Assembly (NCBI GenBank): GCA_026413225.1
Contig: CM048553.1
Coordinates: 138,454,690 to 138,518,689 of the forward strand
Direction: 5' to 3'
DNA length: 64,000 nucleotides
From: Otis tarda
Taxonomy: Eukaryota; Chordata; Aves; Otidiformes; Otididae
The notes below the pieces were generated by a model, which saw nothing but the letters and a program-made list of their open reading frames with translations, was not told the origin of the DNA and ran no database searches. Position 1 is the stretch's first letter. The number at the start of each line of letters is the position of its first letter. The position numbers were made by a program, and so were the translations under genes. Of this stretch, positions 13,582 through 24,693 are shown one piece after another.

Positions 13582-13614
<33 letters not shown>
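13582..13614 (+). repeat. A33 homopolymer inside the CpG-rich patch
   Basis: Thirty-three uninterrupted A lie between CCGTCCCCC and TCCTGCAGCTG. This is the longest homopolymer in the window. It sits in the most GC-rich segment, which is unexpected for simple slippage and could mark a retroposed tail. Confidence 0.9.
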
Positions 13615-13617
<3 letters not shown>

Positions 13618-13720
13618 TGCAGCTGCGGCGGCTGCCGACCCCGGCATCTGGTTAGGAGCGCTCCTGCTGAGCCCACTGGTGTGCGAGGGGGAGAAACGGC
13701 CGGGAGCATCCCAGTCCCGC

Positions 13721-14087
13721 CAGCTAAATGGGAAACGTGTAGGTGAGGTCCATGGGCCTCATGGAATTATGACAGCAGATCACACGTTAAATCCAGAAGG
13801 TCCAGAAACACCATCTCCCACTGTCGGGGTGCCTCTGTGGTGTACTCCCAGTACCAAAAATCTCACTCAGCACCGTACCAAAATACTGTAAAATCACCAT
13901 GTTTTAATTGCAATTCCGCCTCCTATTGTAGCGGAGGGAAAGCGGAGGGAGATTGCTTTGAAAACAACCTTCTCCAAGGCACTTGGATTTACAGGTCTCA
14001 AAAATAATGTAATTCAGCAGTGTTTCTGCTTTGGGCCTCAAATTTTGGTGTCTGTTTTTACCTGACATACAGGTTCATCATTCAGAT
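13721..14087. other. Noncoding DNA between CpG island and CR1
   Basis: Unique sequence with no gene, RNA or repeat recognised. Confidence 0.55.
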
Positions 14088-14352
14088 AGAATCATAGAAT
14101 AGTTTGGGTTGGAAGGGACCTTCAAAGACCACCTAGTCCAACCCCCCTGCAAGAAGCAGGGACATCTGCAACCAGATCAGGTTGCTCAGAGCCCCATCCA
14201 ACCCAGCCTTGAATGTTTCCAGGGATGGGGCATCTGCCACCTCTCTGGGCAACCTGTGCCAGTGTTCCACCACCCTCATTGTAAAAAATTTCTTCCTAAA
14301 GTCTAATCTGAATCTACCTTCCTCTGTTTTAAAACCATTACCCCTTGTACCC
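14088..14352 (-). mobile_element. CR1 LINE, 5'-truncated 3' end
   Basis: Read on the minus strand, this has the end of the CR1 ORF2 protein (the HWHRLPREVADAPSLETF stretch), the CR1 hairpin and tail, and a terminal ATTCTATGATTCT at 14088-14100. The element is cut off at its 5' side near 14352, where the match fades into unrelated sequence. Only the C-terminal portion of ORF2 beyond the reverse-transcriptase core is left, so the copy is dead. Open frames on both strands here belong to it. Confidence 0.92.
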
Positions 14353-14642
14353 CAATTGAAAGATTGCCCTTCTTTTTTTTTACCTATGCATAGTTCTTGC
14401 AGATCCAGGTTTTCCTCGTTACTTTCAGTATCAAACAACTTTCCAAACCAGGAGTTTCTGCTTTGCTGACTGCAAGTTGAATTTGGATAAAGGATCTGTC
14501 ACTTGTTTGAGTAACCTGGTCAGACATATTACTTTTTACCTCCATGTTTAATGTCTGGTGGTAGACACACAGTCTAGAGAAAGCTTGATTTCTCCATCTG
14601 CTTCAGACAGAGACTAAAGTTCTCCCTCTCACCTAACACCTA

Positions 14643-14662
14643 AATCATAGAATCATAGAATG
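14643..14662 (-). mobile_element. CR1 tail scrap
   Basis: Two copies of the 8-bp CR1 terminal unit (read here as ATCATAGA) are present without a recognisable CR1 body. It may be the remnant of a very short insertion or a deleted copy. Confidence 0.5.
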
Positions 14663-16731
14663 AATGCCCATCCCTGCCCAGCTGCACATCCTCTCTGGTG
14701 TCCCTGCAACTCAGGCAATCAAGGAAGACCTGCCTGTTCAAAGTTCATGCTGATCAGCGATGGCTCTTACCTGAAAGTATCTGATCTGGGACCTTTGTAG
14801 TATATTTGGGTCTTTCTGAAATGCCTGGCAGTGGATAGCATATCACGCAAGGTATCACAGCACTGAAGTACAATCATTGCTCCAAAAGGAATTTTATAGT
14901 CTACCCAATTCAAATACTTTATTAAAATGAATTATAATCTGCTGAGAACTACAATACATATATTTGAAAACTCAGTCAGCAACATAGTTGCATAGCAAAA
15001 TAATTTAATTGCAGGTCAGAATAGCTGGGTACATATTAAGCCTATAAAACAGAGACCAAAAATACCTTTTCTGTGTGTTAACAGAGTTGATAGATCAGAA
15101 CTATTTCTCTGGAAATAAAAGAGGCTGCATTCTGTTAAAATTCCCACATCCCCATGGCAAATTTTATTTCCTTTTGAATCCAGTTGTAAAAATTGGAAGC
15201 AAGGAAATTCACAGGCCGAAACACTGTCTAGATAACATTAAGGGGTATGTTGCTTCCAAAGCCTTGCGTGGGTTTTAGCCACATGTCTCCCACTGATTTT
15301 AATGGGATTTGCATGGCTAAAATCCTGTGCAGTGCTTTGAAAATGTATCCCTAAGGGTATGTCATGAATTCATAAAGCCTCAGAATTTCTGAGTTAAAAC
15401 CAAAATACAGTGTCGGCTGATTTTAAAGGCTTGTTACTACTCTCCTAATTAAAATACAGCTTAATTCAGTAAAAGGACTATTCTAGCTTGTACATAGTAT
15501 ATATGTGTATAATATAATTCTAGTATGTGTATAATTTAAATGGTTGTGTTATTTACACTACAAAAGAGCTGTATTATATGCATGTTCTAATTTTCATAAC
15601 ACTTTCGTTTTAGGTTGGGTAGTAAGCCCCAAACAATGAATAAAATGGCTACTGTTCTTTCAATGAGCTCGTAAATGTCACTGGAGAAATTGCTGTCATG
15701 TTAAGGGTGAGTTGGTTTTGTGGGGCACATACACTGCTTATTGACAGAACAGTTTGTTACAATATAAGATTACTACATTTTTCTTTAAAATGTTTTACAT
15801 AGCAATAGATCATTAAAGATCAAGAAAACCAACAACACAAATCAATATCTCACAAAATGCTGGGTTTCTGACGAATGCACAAAATTAAGGAAAGTCTATG
15901 GGAAGGTTGCTTCTCCTTCATTCCTGTCCCTCACAGGAAGGATCTCAAGTCCACATTGGCATTATATGACGTGGCCCATGAACAGCCAGTATGTCAGGTC
16001 AGCAGTAGCAAACTGGTGCTACAGACTGCAAGCCAAGTTCCTAATGCTTTGCACTACCATGCCCACCAAATTTACAGGTATATTTACCTGTATCTTCAGA
16101 ACTCCAAATTCGTTGCTGCATGCTGTCTCCTCTTTCACCTACACTCATTACGAAGTTGGATAATAGTGTATTTGATAACCACCAGATAGAAAGAATGCCC
16201 TAGCCTCATATATCTACCAGAGTAGGCAGGCATTTTAATACGTCCTCATTTCTCATGTTAGATATTCAATAGGTTGTTATTTAACACAAGTAAACAAATC
16301 TGATTTTGTGTAAGCAAACAAATACATCTGAAATACTTGCCAACAAAACCAGTCAGTATAAGAAATTGCAATCCCACTTTGCAATTGGGTCCATTCCTTT
16401 TCTCCCTCAAGTTCAAAAAATTAACAAAATCATCTTTGCGCCTGCTACAAGGTAGAATAAGTCTTGGGAGTATTCATTTTAAAAACAGATTCAGGAAAGA
16501 ATCAGCCTTCCAGATTCTGAGTTAAGCAATAGTAAAGCACAACAAATGTTCTTGACATCGTCAGCTGAACCAGCTCAATGGACAAAAGCAAATCACCACC
16601 CAGCAATCCAGTCCCTTTAAAATTTCTTGTTTCATATTTTCCTACCAACAGGACTCGTAATGTGTGGAAGTTACCCTGAAGGATGAATAAGGGCTGGCAG
16701 GTGCTCTTTAATGAGGACTGGTTCTATGGAT
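14663..16731. other. Unique AT-rich noncoding DNA
   Basis: No gene was recognised. Very AT-rich alternating purine-pyrimidine sequence lies near 15497-15540. A frame of 104 codons near 15875-16189 lacks any recognisable domain. Confidence 0.6.
15278..15345. repeat. Probable fragment of the old palindromic repeat
   Basis: TCCCACTGATTTTAATGGGA forms an imperfect palindrome and is followed by words (TTTGCATGGC, GTGCAGTGCTTTG) that resemble the arms seen at 8560 and 27819. The match is short and decayed, so the assignment is tentative. Confidence 0.3.
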
Positions 16732-17038
16732 CAGTGGTCCACAAACTGTAGCCCATGGCTCTATAGTGGCCCGAAAGTCTCAGATAAATAGTCACAAATG
16801 GACTATCGACTATAATAAATAGAAAAATATGCAAACTTACATTGTGTCCAAACATTCCATGCTGCTATTTTCCATGTAGGTTTTCTGATTTGCCAGGAGG
16901 AAGTTTTCAGCAAAGTGCAATTTGCAGAGTTGCTCCGGGCTCTGCTTTGAAAAATGCCCTGGTAGGTTCCTCAAAGGGGACATGGCAGCTAAGGGTTAAA
17001 GGTTGTTCACTGGTCTAGAAAAGCCTTGGGGGCCACTG
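16732..17038. mobile_element. Probable old hAT-like nonautonomous DNA transposon
   Basis: The segment begins CAGTGGTCCACAAACT and ends GGGGGCCACTG, so its ends are inverted (CAGTGG / CCACTG, with further partial pairing). CAGTGG-type ends followed by CAAAC/CAAGG words are characteristic of hAT elements of the Charlie group. The length, about 307 bp, suits an internally deleted copy without transposase. The 8-bp flanks (CTATGGAT and CCTTAACT) do not match, so no target duplication survives. It could instead be a chance pair of short inverted repeats. Confidence 0.42.
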
Positions 17039-18982
17039 CCTTAACTAATTCTGGGCAATGTATTTTCTCTGAAATCATCAGCCCTTGTATTTTGACTCTG
17101 ATACTCATTACCATTCTTTTTAAATACCATAAAAATTAAAGATAACAGTGCATGAACCCTTAAAGGCAATATCCCTTGGCCTCACATATGCATAAGATTT
17201 CTCCTCCTCTCCTTTTTTCTTTTCCTTTCTTCCTCTCTCTAATCTGCCTTCTCATTGATTGGCCTTTGATAAACAATAACATACAAGATGCAAAACTCAC
17301 ACAGGCAATCAAACACACAGGAGTAAAACATTACAAGAGGCAGTGACTATGCACTGCTGTGAGTTGCCCTCTTCTTTGCTTGTTTGCGTCTTAATTTGGA
17401 TCCCTGAGGAATTTTCTGTTTGCCAGAGACACATTGGACCTTTCTGATTGAACATGTTTTAATTCTTCCAGGAAAACAAACAAACAAACAAAAACCTCTT
17501 TGATTTTGAAAGAAAATTGTAATCTGTATTGTCATCTCTGAGCCTACCTTTGTTAGAGAGGCTGGAGGAATACGCTCTGATCAAATATTTCGGTGTGTGC
17601 TTTTCACTCTGGAGCTGAGGACCTAAGCTCCATGACATATCTTGGATGGTGGCCAACTTAGATCCCTAATAATTTAAAACAATAACCACCTGCTTCAAAG
17701 AGAGGAAAAAAAAGACATTTCCTTCTTGCTCTTTGCTAGTTTAGGATCAGCAAAATCTTTTACTGCATCAAATTGAAATGTAACAGCTGTAAGAACGAGA
17801 ACTGAAATTCTGCACTAAGCACTTCATTGCTGCAGGCTTTTAATTTTTTTTTTCTGTTAAAATCATAGCTATACAATGCCTTTTCAGATCTCTGAGTTAG
17901 GTACTTTGCCTCATAAGAACTGTCGCTTAAGAGATGTAAAGCCTACCGTTATCAGCCTTTGGATGAGGCCTAAACAGAATGTGTGTGTTTATACACATCT
18001 GTCATTAGATATGCACATCTGTGAAGTAGAAATATCTGTATGTCTATTCTGGAAATTCTTACAGCTACAATATCCATGCAACTTCTACAACAGTATTTCA
18101 GACTGAAGATCATTCCAGATCAATCCACACCCATTTCAGAACCAAGCAGATTTTAAACAGTGCGTCATCCACCTTTGAAGAAATGGATAGCCTTTTTCTA
18201 TCAACTGCAAAAGGAAAAAAGTGCCTTTGCAGACACATGAGATGCAAGGTGAGTGAAGGTCATTTCCAGAGAGCAGCACTGCTTCTCGGGTTGTTTTTGA
18301 AGCTACGCAAGCCTCCCCCTGTACTGCTTCACCACAAACACAGTCCATCTCCTATGTTTCCACCAGGATCATCAGAGTCTTTTTCATTCTCCATGTGAAA
18401 CAAGGTTTTGGTTGCCCATATCTCAAGTTTCCTTCAAAGGGCCCAGCTGACCCACAGCAACAAACAGCTGGGAAGATGGTTTGTTGGTTTATTTCAGGCC
18501 ACCAGCAGGTCCCAGGAGGCAAGCATCATGTTGTACAGGATGAGCTGAGTTCAGGTGCTCGGGAAAATAGGAAAGTAAAGCTAGTTTTGTAGGCAAAAGT
18601 GAAGAGGAGGATTTAGTGTGGCAGCCACAGGGACAAGGCTGATCTCAGCAGCAGGACACAAATCGCAGGGCGACTTTGAGATGCTGGAGAGTGGCACCAG
18701 GGGGTTGGGCTACAGCACCATACTTTGGGCAGAAGGGCCTGTTGCAGGTGGGGACAGTGGGACCAAGCCCTCCTGGGCAGGAGGTGCATGTGTAGCTTCT
18801 AATTAGAGGTTTCTTAGCAGATTCACTAAGGTGCTGCCTGAGGACTGCCCTCACATAGTCTACATTACTGGAAAAGGGTTGTATCTCCTACAGGAAATGG
18901 TATCTCTTCTGTGCTTCTCCAAGCAGAGTCAAAGATTCGGGCTTCTTTCAACCAACCCAAGGGACCTAGCCCAACATCCCCA
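17039..18982. other. Unique noncoding DNA
   Basis: No gene was recognised. It contains a short (AAAC)n array at 17473-17494 and a CT-rich stretch at 17200-17240. Frames near 18136-18854 are short and overlap on both strands without homology that I recognise. A donor-like AAG/GTGAGT lies at 18247-18255. Confidence 0.55.
17473..17494 (+). repeat. (AAAC)n microsatellite
   Basis: Five consecutive AAAC-type units, clean in the middle. Confidence 0.8.
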
Positions 18983-19470
18983 TGTCCTGGTTCTGGCTAG
19001 GACAGAGTTAATTTTCACCTGAGCTCGGAGAGGAACGGGAGCTGGTGGCACCTGTGGCTGGGGGACACAGCTGGGATAGGTTACTAATTAACAAAGAGCT
19101 GGGATAGTTTACACAAATTGGCCAAAAGGCTGTTCCATCCCATGTGACATCATGCTCAGTGTATAAGTGGGGACTGTGCTGAGGGGTAAGTTCTGCTACT
19201 TGGGAGGAAGTTGAGTATCAGGATCTGCTCTGAGCTATTGTACTATAAGTTACATGCTTAAGTATTTTCTGTTATTGGGGTGGGTTTTTTGTTTGTTTTT
19301 TTTTCTGTCTGTTTTCTTTTCCTCTGTTGTTCTCTTAAACAGTTTTTATCTCAACCTATGAGTTTTGCCTTCTTTTCTTTCCCCATACTCCTCCCTATTC
19401 CACTCTGGGGGGGGGGGTGAGTGAGCAACTGTGTGGTATTTTAGGTGCTGAGTGGGGCTAAACCATGACA
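18983..19470 (+). mobile_element. Solo LTR of an ERVL-like endogenous retrovirus
   Basis: The element starts TGTCCTGGTT and ends AAACCATGACA, so it has the TG...CA ends of an LTR. It carries the landmarks of a very common bird ERVL-type LTR: the early GACAGAGTTAATTTTC word, a TATA-like TATAAG at 19162-19167, a polyadenylation-type region (TTAAACAGTTTTTATCTCAACC) near 19335, and a G-run before the end (19407-19417). No internal retroviral sequence and no second LTR are next to it, so this is a solo LTR left by recombination. The flanking 5-mers (CCCCA, CTTCC) do not match, so the target duplication is lost or decayed, consistent with age. Confidence 0.82.
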
Positions 19471-22400
19471 CTTCCCTACCTCCTCAGGGAAAGGGAAAAT
19501 TGCTAGTTTCCCATCTTCGGGCAATAGCTCTGAGTTGGATACTTTTGATTTACACTTCTAAAATTATTATATCTTTTCCCTTTACAACTCATTAGGCAAA
19601 AATTGAGTTCTGGGGAAAGAATAAGGAGAGAATACTAAAAGAAATACTCAAAATTGTAGGATTTGCTTCTTTTACTTACTCAAAGTAATTTGCTGGACAA
19701 GAAGAGAAAAAAAAAAAAAAACCTTGTATTTTTACCACTCCATAGAACCTAGAGCACATGCCTCAGAACTGGTCCGAAAGAAATTTTAATAGAAGAGGAG
19801 TATATTGTGGCTTCATGTTTTTGAGGGCTTTCATGAATGGTGAGAATGATTGTCCATTCACGTAGATCCAAAGATGGACTTTTTTTTCCTTAACTGCTCC
19901 TTGAACAGCACAATCCATATTTAACAGGTTAGAAGCATTAGAGAATAAATTCACAGAGATGAAAATAGAATTTCCAAAAAAGTTTTCCTTAGACTTCAAA
20001 GCAGATAAAAAGGATTCAAGGAAGTTTGATCTTTATTTTATAAGTATGTACAAGAGAAGGAAAGAACGAAGGCAACAGTCAAAGAAAAGTCTAGTTTAAT
20101 ATTTCTCTTGTGGGCATACATAATGAGAAGTGGAACGCCACAATTCCTCAGTGTTCACAGGGCAGCAATTCAATGCCATGAAATTATATCTGGTTTCTTA
20201 GAAAATTCCTTCACTTCTTTGTGCTTGTCTGAGGGATGACAACCTGCTCTTGAGGCTTGCAGATGTTAAGCTATAGTGGGTGGATTATCCCTGGAAAAAT
20301 TAAAACCTAACAGAGATGTAATCTTTTTTCCTTTCACCCTGAAAGGCAGTATATTTTCTCTAGAAAAACTAATAGAGAAATTAATTTTTAAAGCAAATCA
20401 TTGTAAAGTTTATAAGAACTCAGACAAAAAAGAATGGGTGAATAGTATTCCTGTTTGAGCAAAAGAGCATTTCAAAGTTTTAGCATTTGCAAAAAAAAAA
20501 AAACCTGATGTAAGTAAATGTTGACAAAATGGCAAAAACATAAAGAGATTATGCTGAAAAAAAAAAGAGGATTAAATAGAATGCTTTCTTCTAAGTCATT
20601 GGATTTTTTAACTGGATTTATTCACAGTTCAATGTCAGGTCAGACTAATTACATCCGTACTAGGACATTAAATAATGCCAAGGAGTGTTTCCAGCCACGG
20701 CGTTCCATCATTTCTAGAGATAAATTGTCCCCAGCAGAGCTTTGGCCCAAGTCAGTAAATGCTCTCCCAAACCAGTTCTGGGCATGGTTTAGGAGCCACC
20801 GTGGGCCAGGGACCATTTCTGCTGCACTGTTTGGATGTGATCACCCTGTGCAGAAAATAAGAGAGTTTACAAGTGCGACTTATTCCATGACAGTTTACTC
20901 AAATACCAAAGAACTCTCCCACATACATATAACTTGTACGAACATGACAACCTGATCTCTATCATGTAGAAAAAAAAGAAAAAAAAATTAATGACCATAG
21001 GTGCAACAATGTGTAATGGATTTATGCTATAGATGCAAGAACATGAGCGTGCTCGTGTATGTGGTCAGTAGCTGTAATGTGAGCTAGATTGAAGATTTAG
21101 CCCAAGAGTGCAGTGATAATGACTGTTGCTTAACAACAAGGAACCTGTCTTCCTGGGCTTAATTGACTGATTTTTGTTCTCATTTTGTACTCAAAGTTCA
21201 GAGATACACTCATCTGTTCAGTACCAAAACCAGCATTTCCCTCGATGGCATCCTGGCACAAGAGGGTTTGTCTTTGCAGATGTGCATGGAAAGACCAGAC
21301 TAATTTTCCATGAGTTCCTTTTGAATTCTTAGAACCTCATGCAATTCTAGTTATTGGCAAAAATAAGCAGGTAATAAAGATATGTCAGCTGTATCACACC
21401 ACAGACTGCTGCAAAGATCACAGGGTTAGCACTAGAAAAAACAGTGATGAACTAGACCACATCAGTGCAGCACTGACCGCATGGATGTAAGAAGCTGGAG
21501 TCAGCACCAGCTCAAGTGTTTCCAGCAATGCAGATCCCTCTTAGTGACCAGACAGTGATCCAGAGAACACTGAGACTGAGGACTGAGCCCTAATTTTGAT
21601 AGCTAATTAAATATCTACTTAACAATTCTGTTGACTGTAATACCAAAATGCAAACATGTTTATGCGTTTTAATGTACAAATTCTTTCACCAACAAATACA
21701 ACTGAAGAAAAATTAAGAATGTCTATACGGTAAGTCTGACTTCTGTCATAGTCACCATGAGACAGAGACTCTCACATCTTTTGTTGGTAGAAAGGACTTT
21801 GAGTTCTGTATGTTATGATGTACCCAGCTATTTTGCTGATAGATATGTTACTCATCCAACTTGCATGAATGACCGAGGGTTTTATTAGGCATATTGGAAG
21901 TGAGTGTTTTGAGCTGTGATGATTTTTTAAGGCATGATGAAGGGTCCCATCTACCCTAATCAACTTTGCATAGCCAGGGCTCAACTTCCAGTGTTGTCTT
22001 TCATCAGTGCAAATGTCAGTCACTGGCCAACACGTTGCCCACAGCCCTCTGCCCTCATTTCTTGATGGCGGGATGCATGTTGTTCTTTCAGGACAATTTG
22101 TTTTCGCCTGCTTTCCCAGCGTGCCCAGCCATGACAGGTCTGCCCCGGTTATGGCATTCACCATATGGCTGGGCTTGGCTCCGCCCTATCTTTTAATAAT
22201 TCCATCTCACTGACCATCCCCCTTGCATTACTTTCACTGAGGGCATTTCAGAATTCAGCCTCAAACTATTGGTTCTGACTAGCTTACCCATGTTAAATCT
22301 GAAAATATTAGCATTCATTTTCCGCTCGGTGATAGCCCCTGAAGTGACCTTAGTAGGTTATGTCTCATTTCATATATTTTCCTCCTATGGTAAACTGATA

Positions 22401-23011
22401 CAGTGTTGATACAGCTACAGCTATTAAGTCACAGCTTGAATTCAGATAAATGCATTTGGAAACATAGTTTTAGACTATCACGTAATTGTAGACATTCATT
22501 CTCTCTCTTTTTCTGCATGTTTGTGTCAAAAATACATGAATATATTTCAAAAATCTACTGCAGATTTTCCAGAAAACAAAAATATGGAAAACATAAATAC
22601 ATGTGGCTATGTACGAACAGATTCCAGACTTCCCGCTGTTCTGAGGGATTGATGAAAATTCACATTCCATATTAAAAATAAAACTGACTAAATATTTGTA
22701 AGAATTTTATTTTCATATAAACCCTACAATTTTTTAAGCAGTTGAAAGGCAGAGAGGAAGTGCTGCTTATTTATTTTCATAAGGGAGAAAGGAGAGCACT
22801 CTAAAAAATGAAAGCTATTTGATTTTTTTTATCATTACAACACCTGCAAATACATTAATTGCATAATAATGTTTTTAATTGCTCTTTTTAAATTTTAGTT
22901 GCACATTTAACCAAATTGTATTTTTTTTTAGCTAAGTGTATTTGTTTGCACAGTTGGGATACATGGGGTTGTCCCTGCTTAGTCTGAGTCTCACTGTCAT
23001 CCACACAGAAA
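19471..23011. other. Unique noncoding DNA
   Basis: No gene was recognised. Two longer frames (145 codons on the plus strand near 20518-20955 and 130 codons on the minus strand near 21772-22164) have no visible domain, no consistent splice signals and ordinary composition. The 20600-20880 segment is less AT-rich than its flanks and could be a conserved noncoding element. Confidence 0.5.
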
Positions 23012-23717
23012 CAATTAATACAGGCTGGAGGATGAAAGGATGGAGAGCAGCCCTGCTGAGAAGGACTTAGGGGTACTGGTGGATGAAAAGCTGCACCTAA
23101 GCTGACAATGTGCACTCGCAGCCCAGAAAGCCAACCACATCCTGGGCTGCATCAAAAGTGTGGCCAGCAGGTCAAGGGAGGTGATTCTGCCCCTCTGCTC
23201 TCATGAGACTCCACCTGGAATACTGTGTCCAGCTCTGGAGCCCCCAACGTAAGAAGGATGTGGACCTGTTGGAGAGTGTCCAGAGGAGGGCCACAAGGAT
23301 GATAAGAGGGCTGGAGCACCTCTCCTGTGAGGACAGGCTGAGAGTTGGGGCTGTTCAGCCTGGGGAAGAGGAGGCTCCAGGGAGAACTTCCAGTACCTAA
23401 AGGGGGCCTACATGAAAGCTGGGGAGCGACATTTGATAAGGGCATATAGGGATAGGATAATGGATAACGACTTTAAACTGAAAGAAGGTAGATTTAGAGT
23501 AGATATAAGGAAGAAATTCTTCACCATGAGGGTGGTGGAACACTGGAACAAGTTGCCCAGAGATGTGATGGATGCCCCATCCCTGGAAACATTCGAGGCC
23601 GAGTTGGATGTGGCTCTGAGCAACCTGATCTGGTCGAAGACGTCCCTGCTCCTTGCAGGGGGCTTGGACTAGATGACCTTTAGAGGTCCCTTCCAACTCA
23701 GACTATTCTGAGTCTAT
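23012..23717 (+). mobile_element. CR1 LINE, 5'-truncated, frame broken
   Basis: Plus-strand CR1 covers the C-terminal third of ORF2, the 3' hairpin (GGGACTTGG follows a CTTGCAGGGGG word) and the tail near 23680-23717. Compared with the copy at 60463, it has lost about a dozen bases near 23375-23390 and carries other indels. The ORF2 remnant is therefore split, with one readable piece of 86 codons at 23412-23672 containing EHWNKLPRDVMDAPS. The 5' end lies within ORF2. The terminal 8-bp repeat is degenerate. Confidence 0.93.
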
Positions 23718-24253
23718 GAGGCCAAGAACTTTCCTACTGCACCGTTTTGGAAGAATTTCAGCCTATTCAGGCATATACAGCAATATAATTAAATTACCTT
23801 TGTATGTGCTATTTCCCATAAGGCTCCAGCCTCATGCACACAGAGGATGAACAGTGATCACCATGCTAACACTTGTTCAATGTTTCTTTCCAGTAGTCTT
23901 ACTTAGTGTGGCCAATGCTTTGTGTCTTGTGAAATAAGAAAACAAGGAAAGCCTTGTTTCCTTCCAAGCTTTGCCAGGGCACCAATCGCTTTGATATCTA
24001 GCAAAGTGATACAGCTAGAAAGGTAACAACACAATCCCTCTTGGATGGAGAGGATCTTACTCCTGTGTGCAGGCAGGAGTGTGAGGTACAGTGGATTAAG
24101 CAGCATCCATCAAACCAGGGTGCCCTGTTTGTTACACTCAAGATCTCATTTTATCCAAGTACATAGACATTATATGTCAAAACACAGCTCCTGTCCATAG
24201 AACAGTATTGCCAGCTCCTTGGTTTCTCATGAGGAGCATGATGGTGGTGTGGA
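23718..24253. other. Unique spacer between two CR1 copies
   Basis: About 540 bp of single-copy DNA with no gene recognised. Confidence 0.6.
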
Positions 24254-24693
24254 CTGAAGATGATAAAAGGGCTGGAGCACCTTTCCTATGAGGACAGGCT
24301 GAGAGAGTTGGGGCTGTTCAGCCTGGAGAAGAGGAGGCTCTGGGGAGATCTTATAGCGGCCTTCCAGTACCTGAAGGGGGCCTACAAGAAAGATGGGGAG
24401 ACGCAACAGTAGGGCCTGTTGTGATAGGACAAGTGGTAATGGTTTTAAAATAGAGGGAGATAGATTTAGATTGGATATTAGGAAAAAATTTTTTACAACG
24501 CGAGTTGTAGAACACTGGAACAGGTTGCCCAGAGAGGTGGCAGATGCCCCATCCCTGGAAACGTTCAAGGCCGGGCTGAATGAGGCTCTGAGCAACCTGA
24601 TCTAGTCGGGGATGTCCCTGCTCCTTGCAGGGGGGTTGGACTAGATGACCTTTGAAGGTCCCTTCCAACTCTAACCATTCTATAATTCTATGA
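24254..24693 (+). mobile_element. CR1 LINE, 5'-truncated
   Basis: The element begins inside ORF2 near the stretch equivalent to [14 protein letters not shown] and runs through the end of ORF2, the hairpin and the tail (ATTCTATAATTCTATGA). It is close in sequence to the copy at 60463-61279 and so is probably of the same subfamily. A 70-codon open piece survives at 24393-24605. It lies in the same direction as the copy 540 bp to its left. Confidence 0.93.

Larger units (their letters stand above)
13445..13720. promoter_or_regulatory. CpG-island-like segment, possible promoter
   Basis: The left part (about 13450-13580) holds roughly 17 CpG dinucleotides in about 125 bp, with (GGC)n-like and GCGCGG words, in strong contrast to the AT-rich flanks. 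The right part (13615-13720) is also GC-rich. Such islands in vertebrates usually mark promoters, often of genes or long noncoding RNAs. A donor-like TAG/GTGAGG lies just right at 13738-13746. Open frames of 88-96 codons cross it on both strands, but they read through the poly(A) run as poly-Lys or poly-Phe and are composition artefacts. Direction of any transcription is unknown. Confidence 0.5.

Noticed and set aside
13456..13746. 96-codon frame across the CpG island
   Set aside because: It reads through the A33 run as poly-Lys and has no domain. The opposite strand is equally open, as expected for GC-rich DNA.
14133..14438. 101-codon frame on the minus strand
   Set aside because: It is CR1 ORF2 sequence read through the element, not a host gene.
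20518..20955. 145-codon frame
   Set aside because: It has no domain, an A-rich low-complexity start, and no supporting splice signals.
21772..22164. 130-codon minus-strand frame
   Set aside because: I looked for retroelement or zinc-finger motifs and found none. It has overlapping open frames on the other strand.
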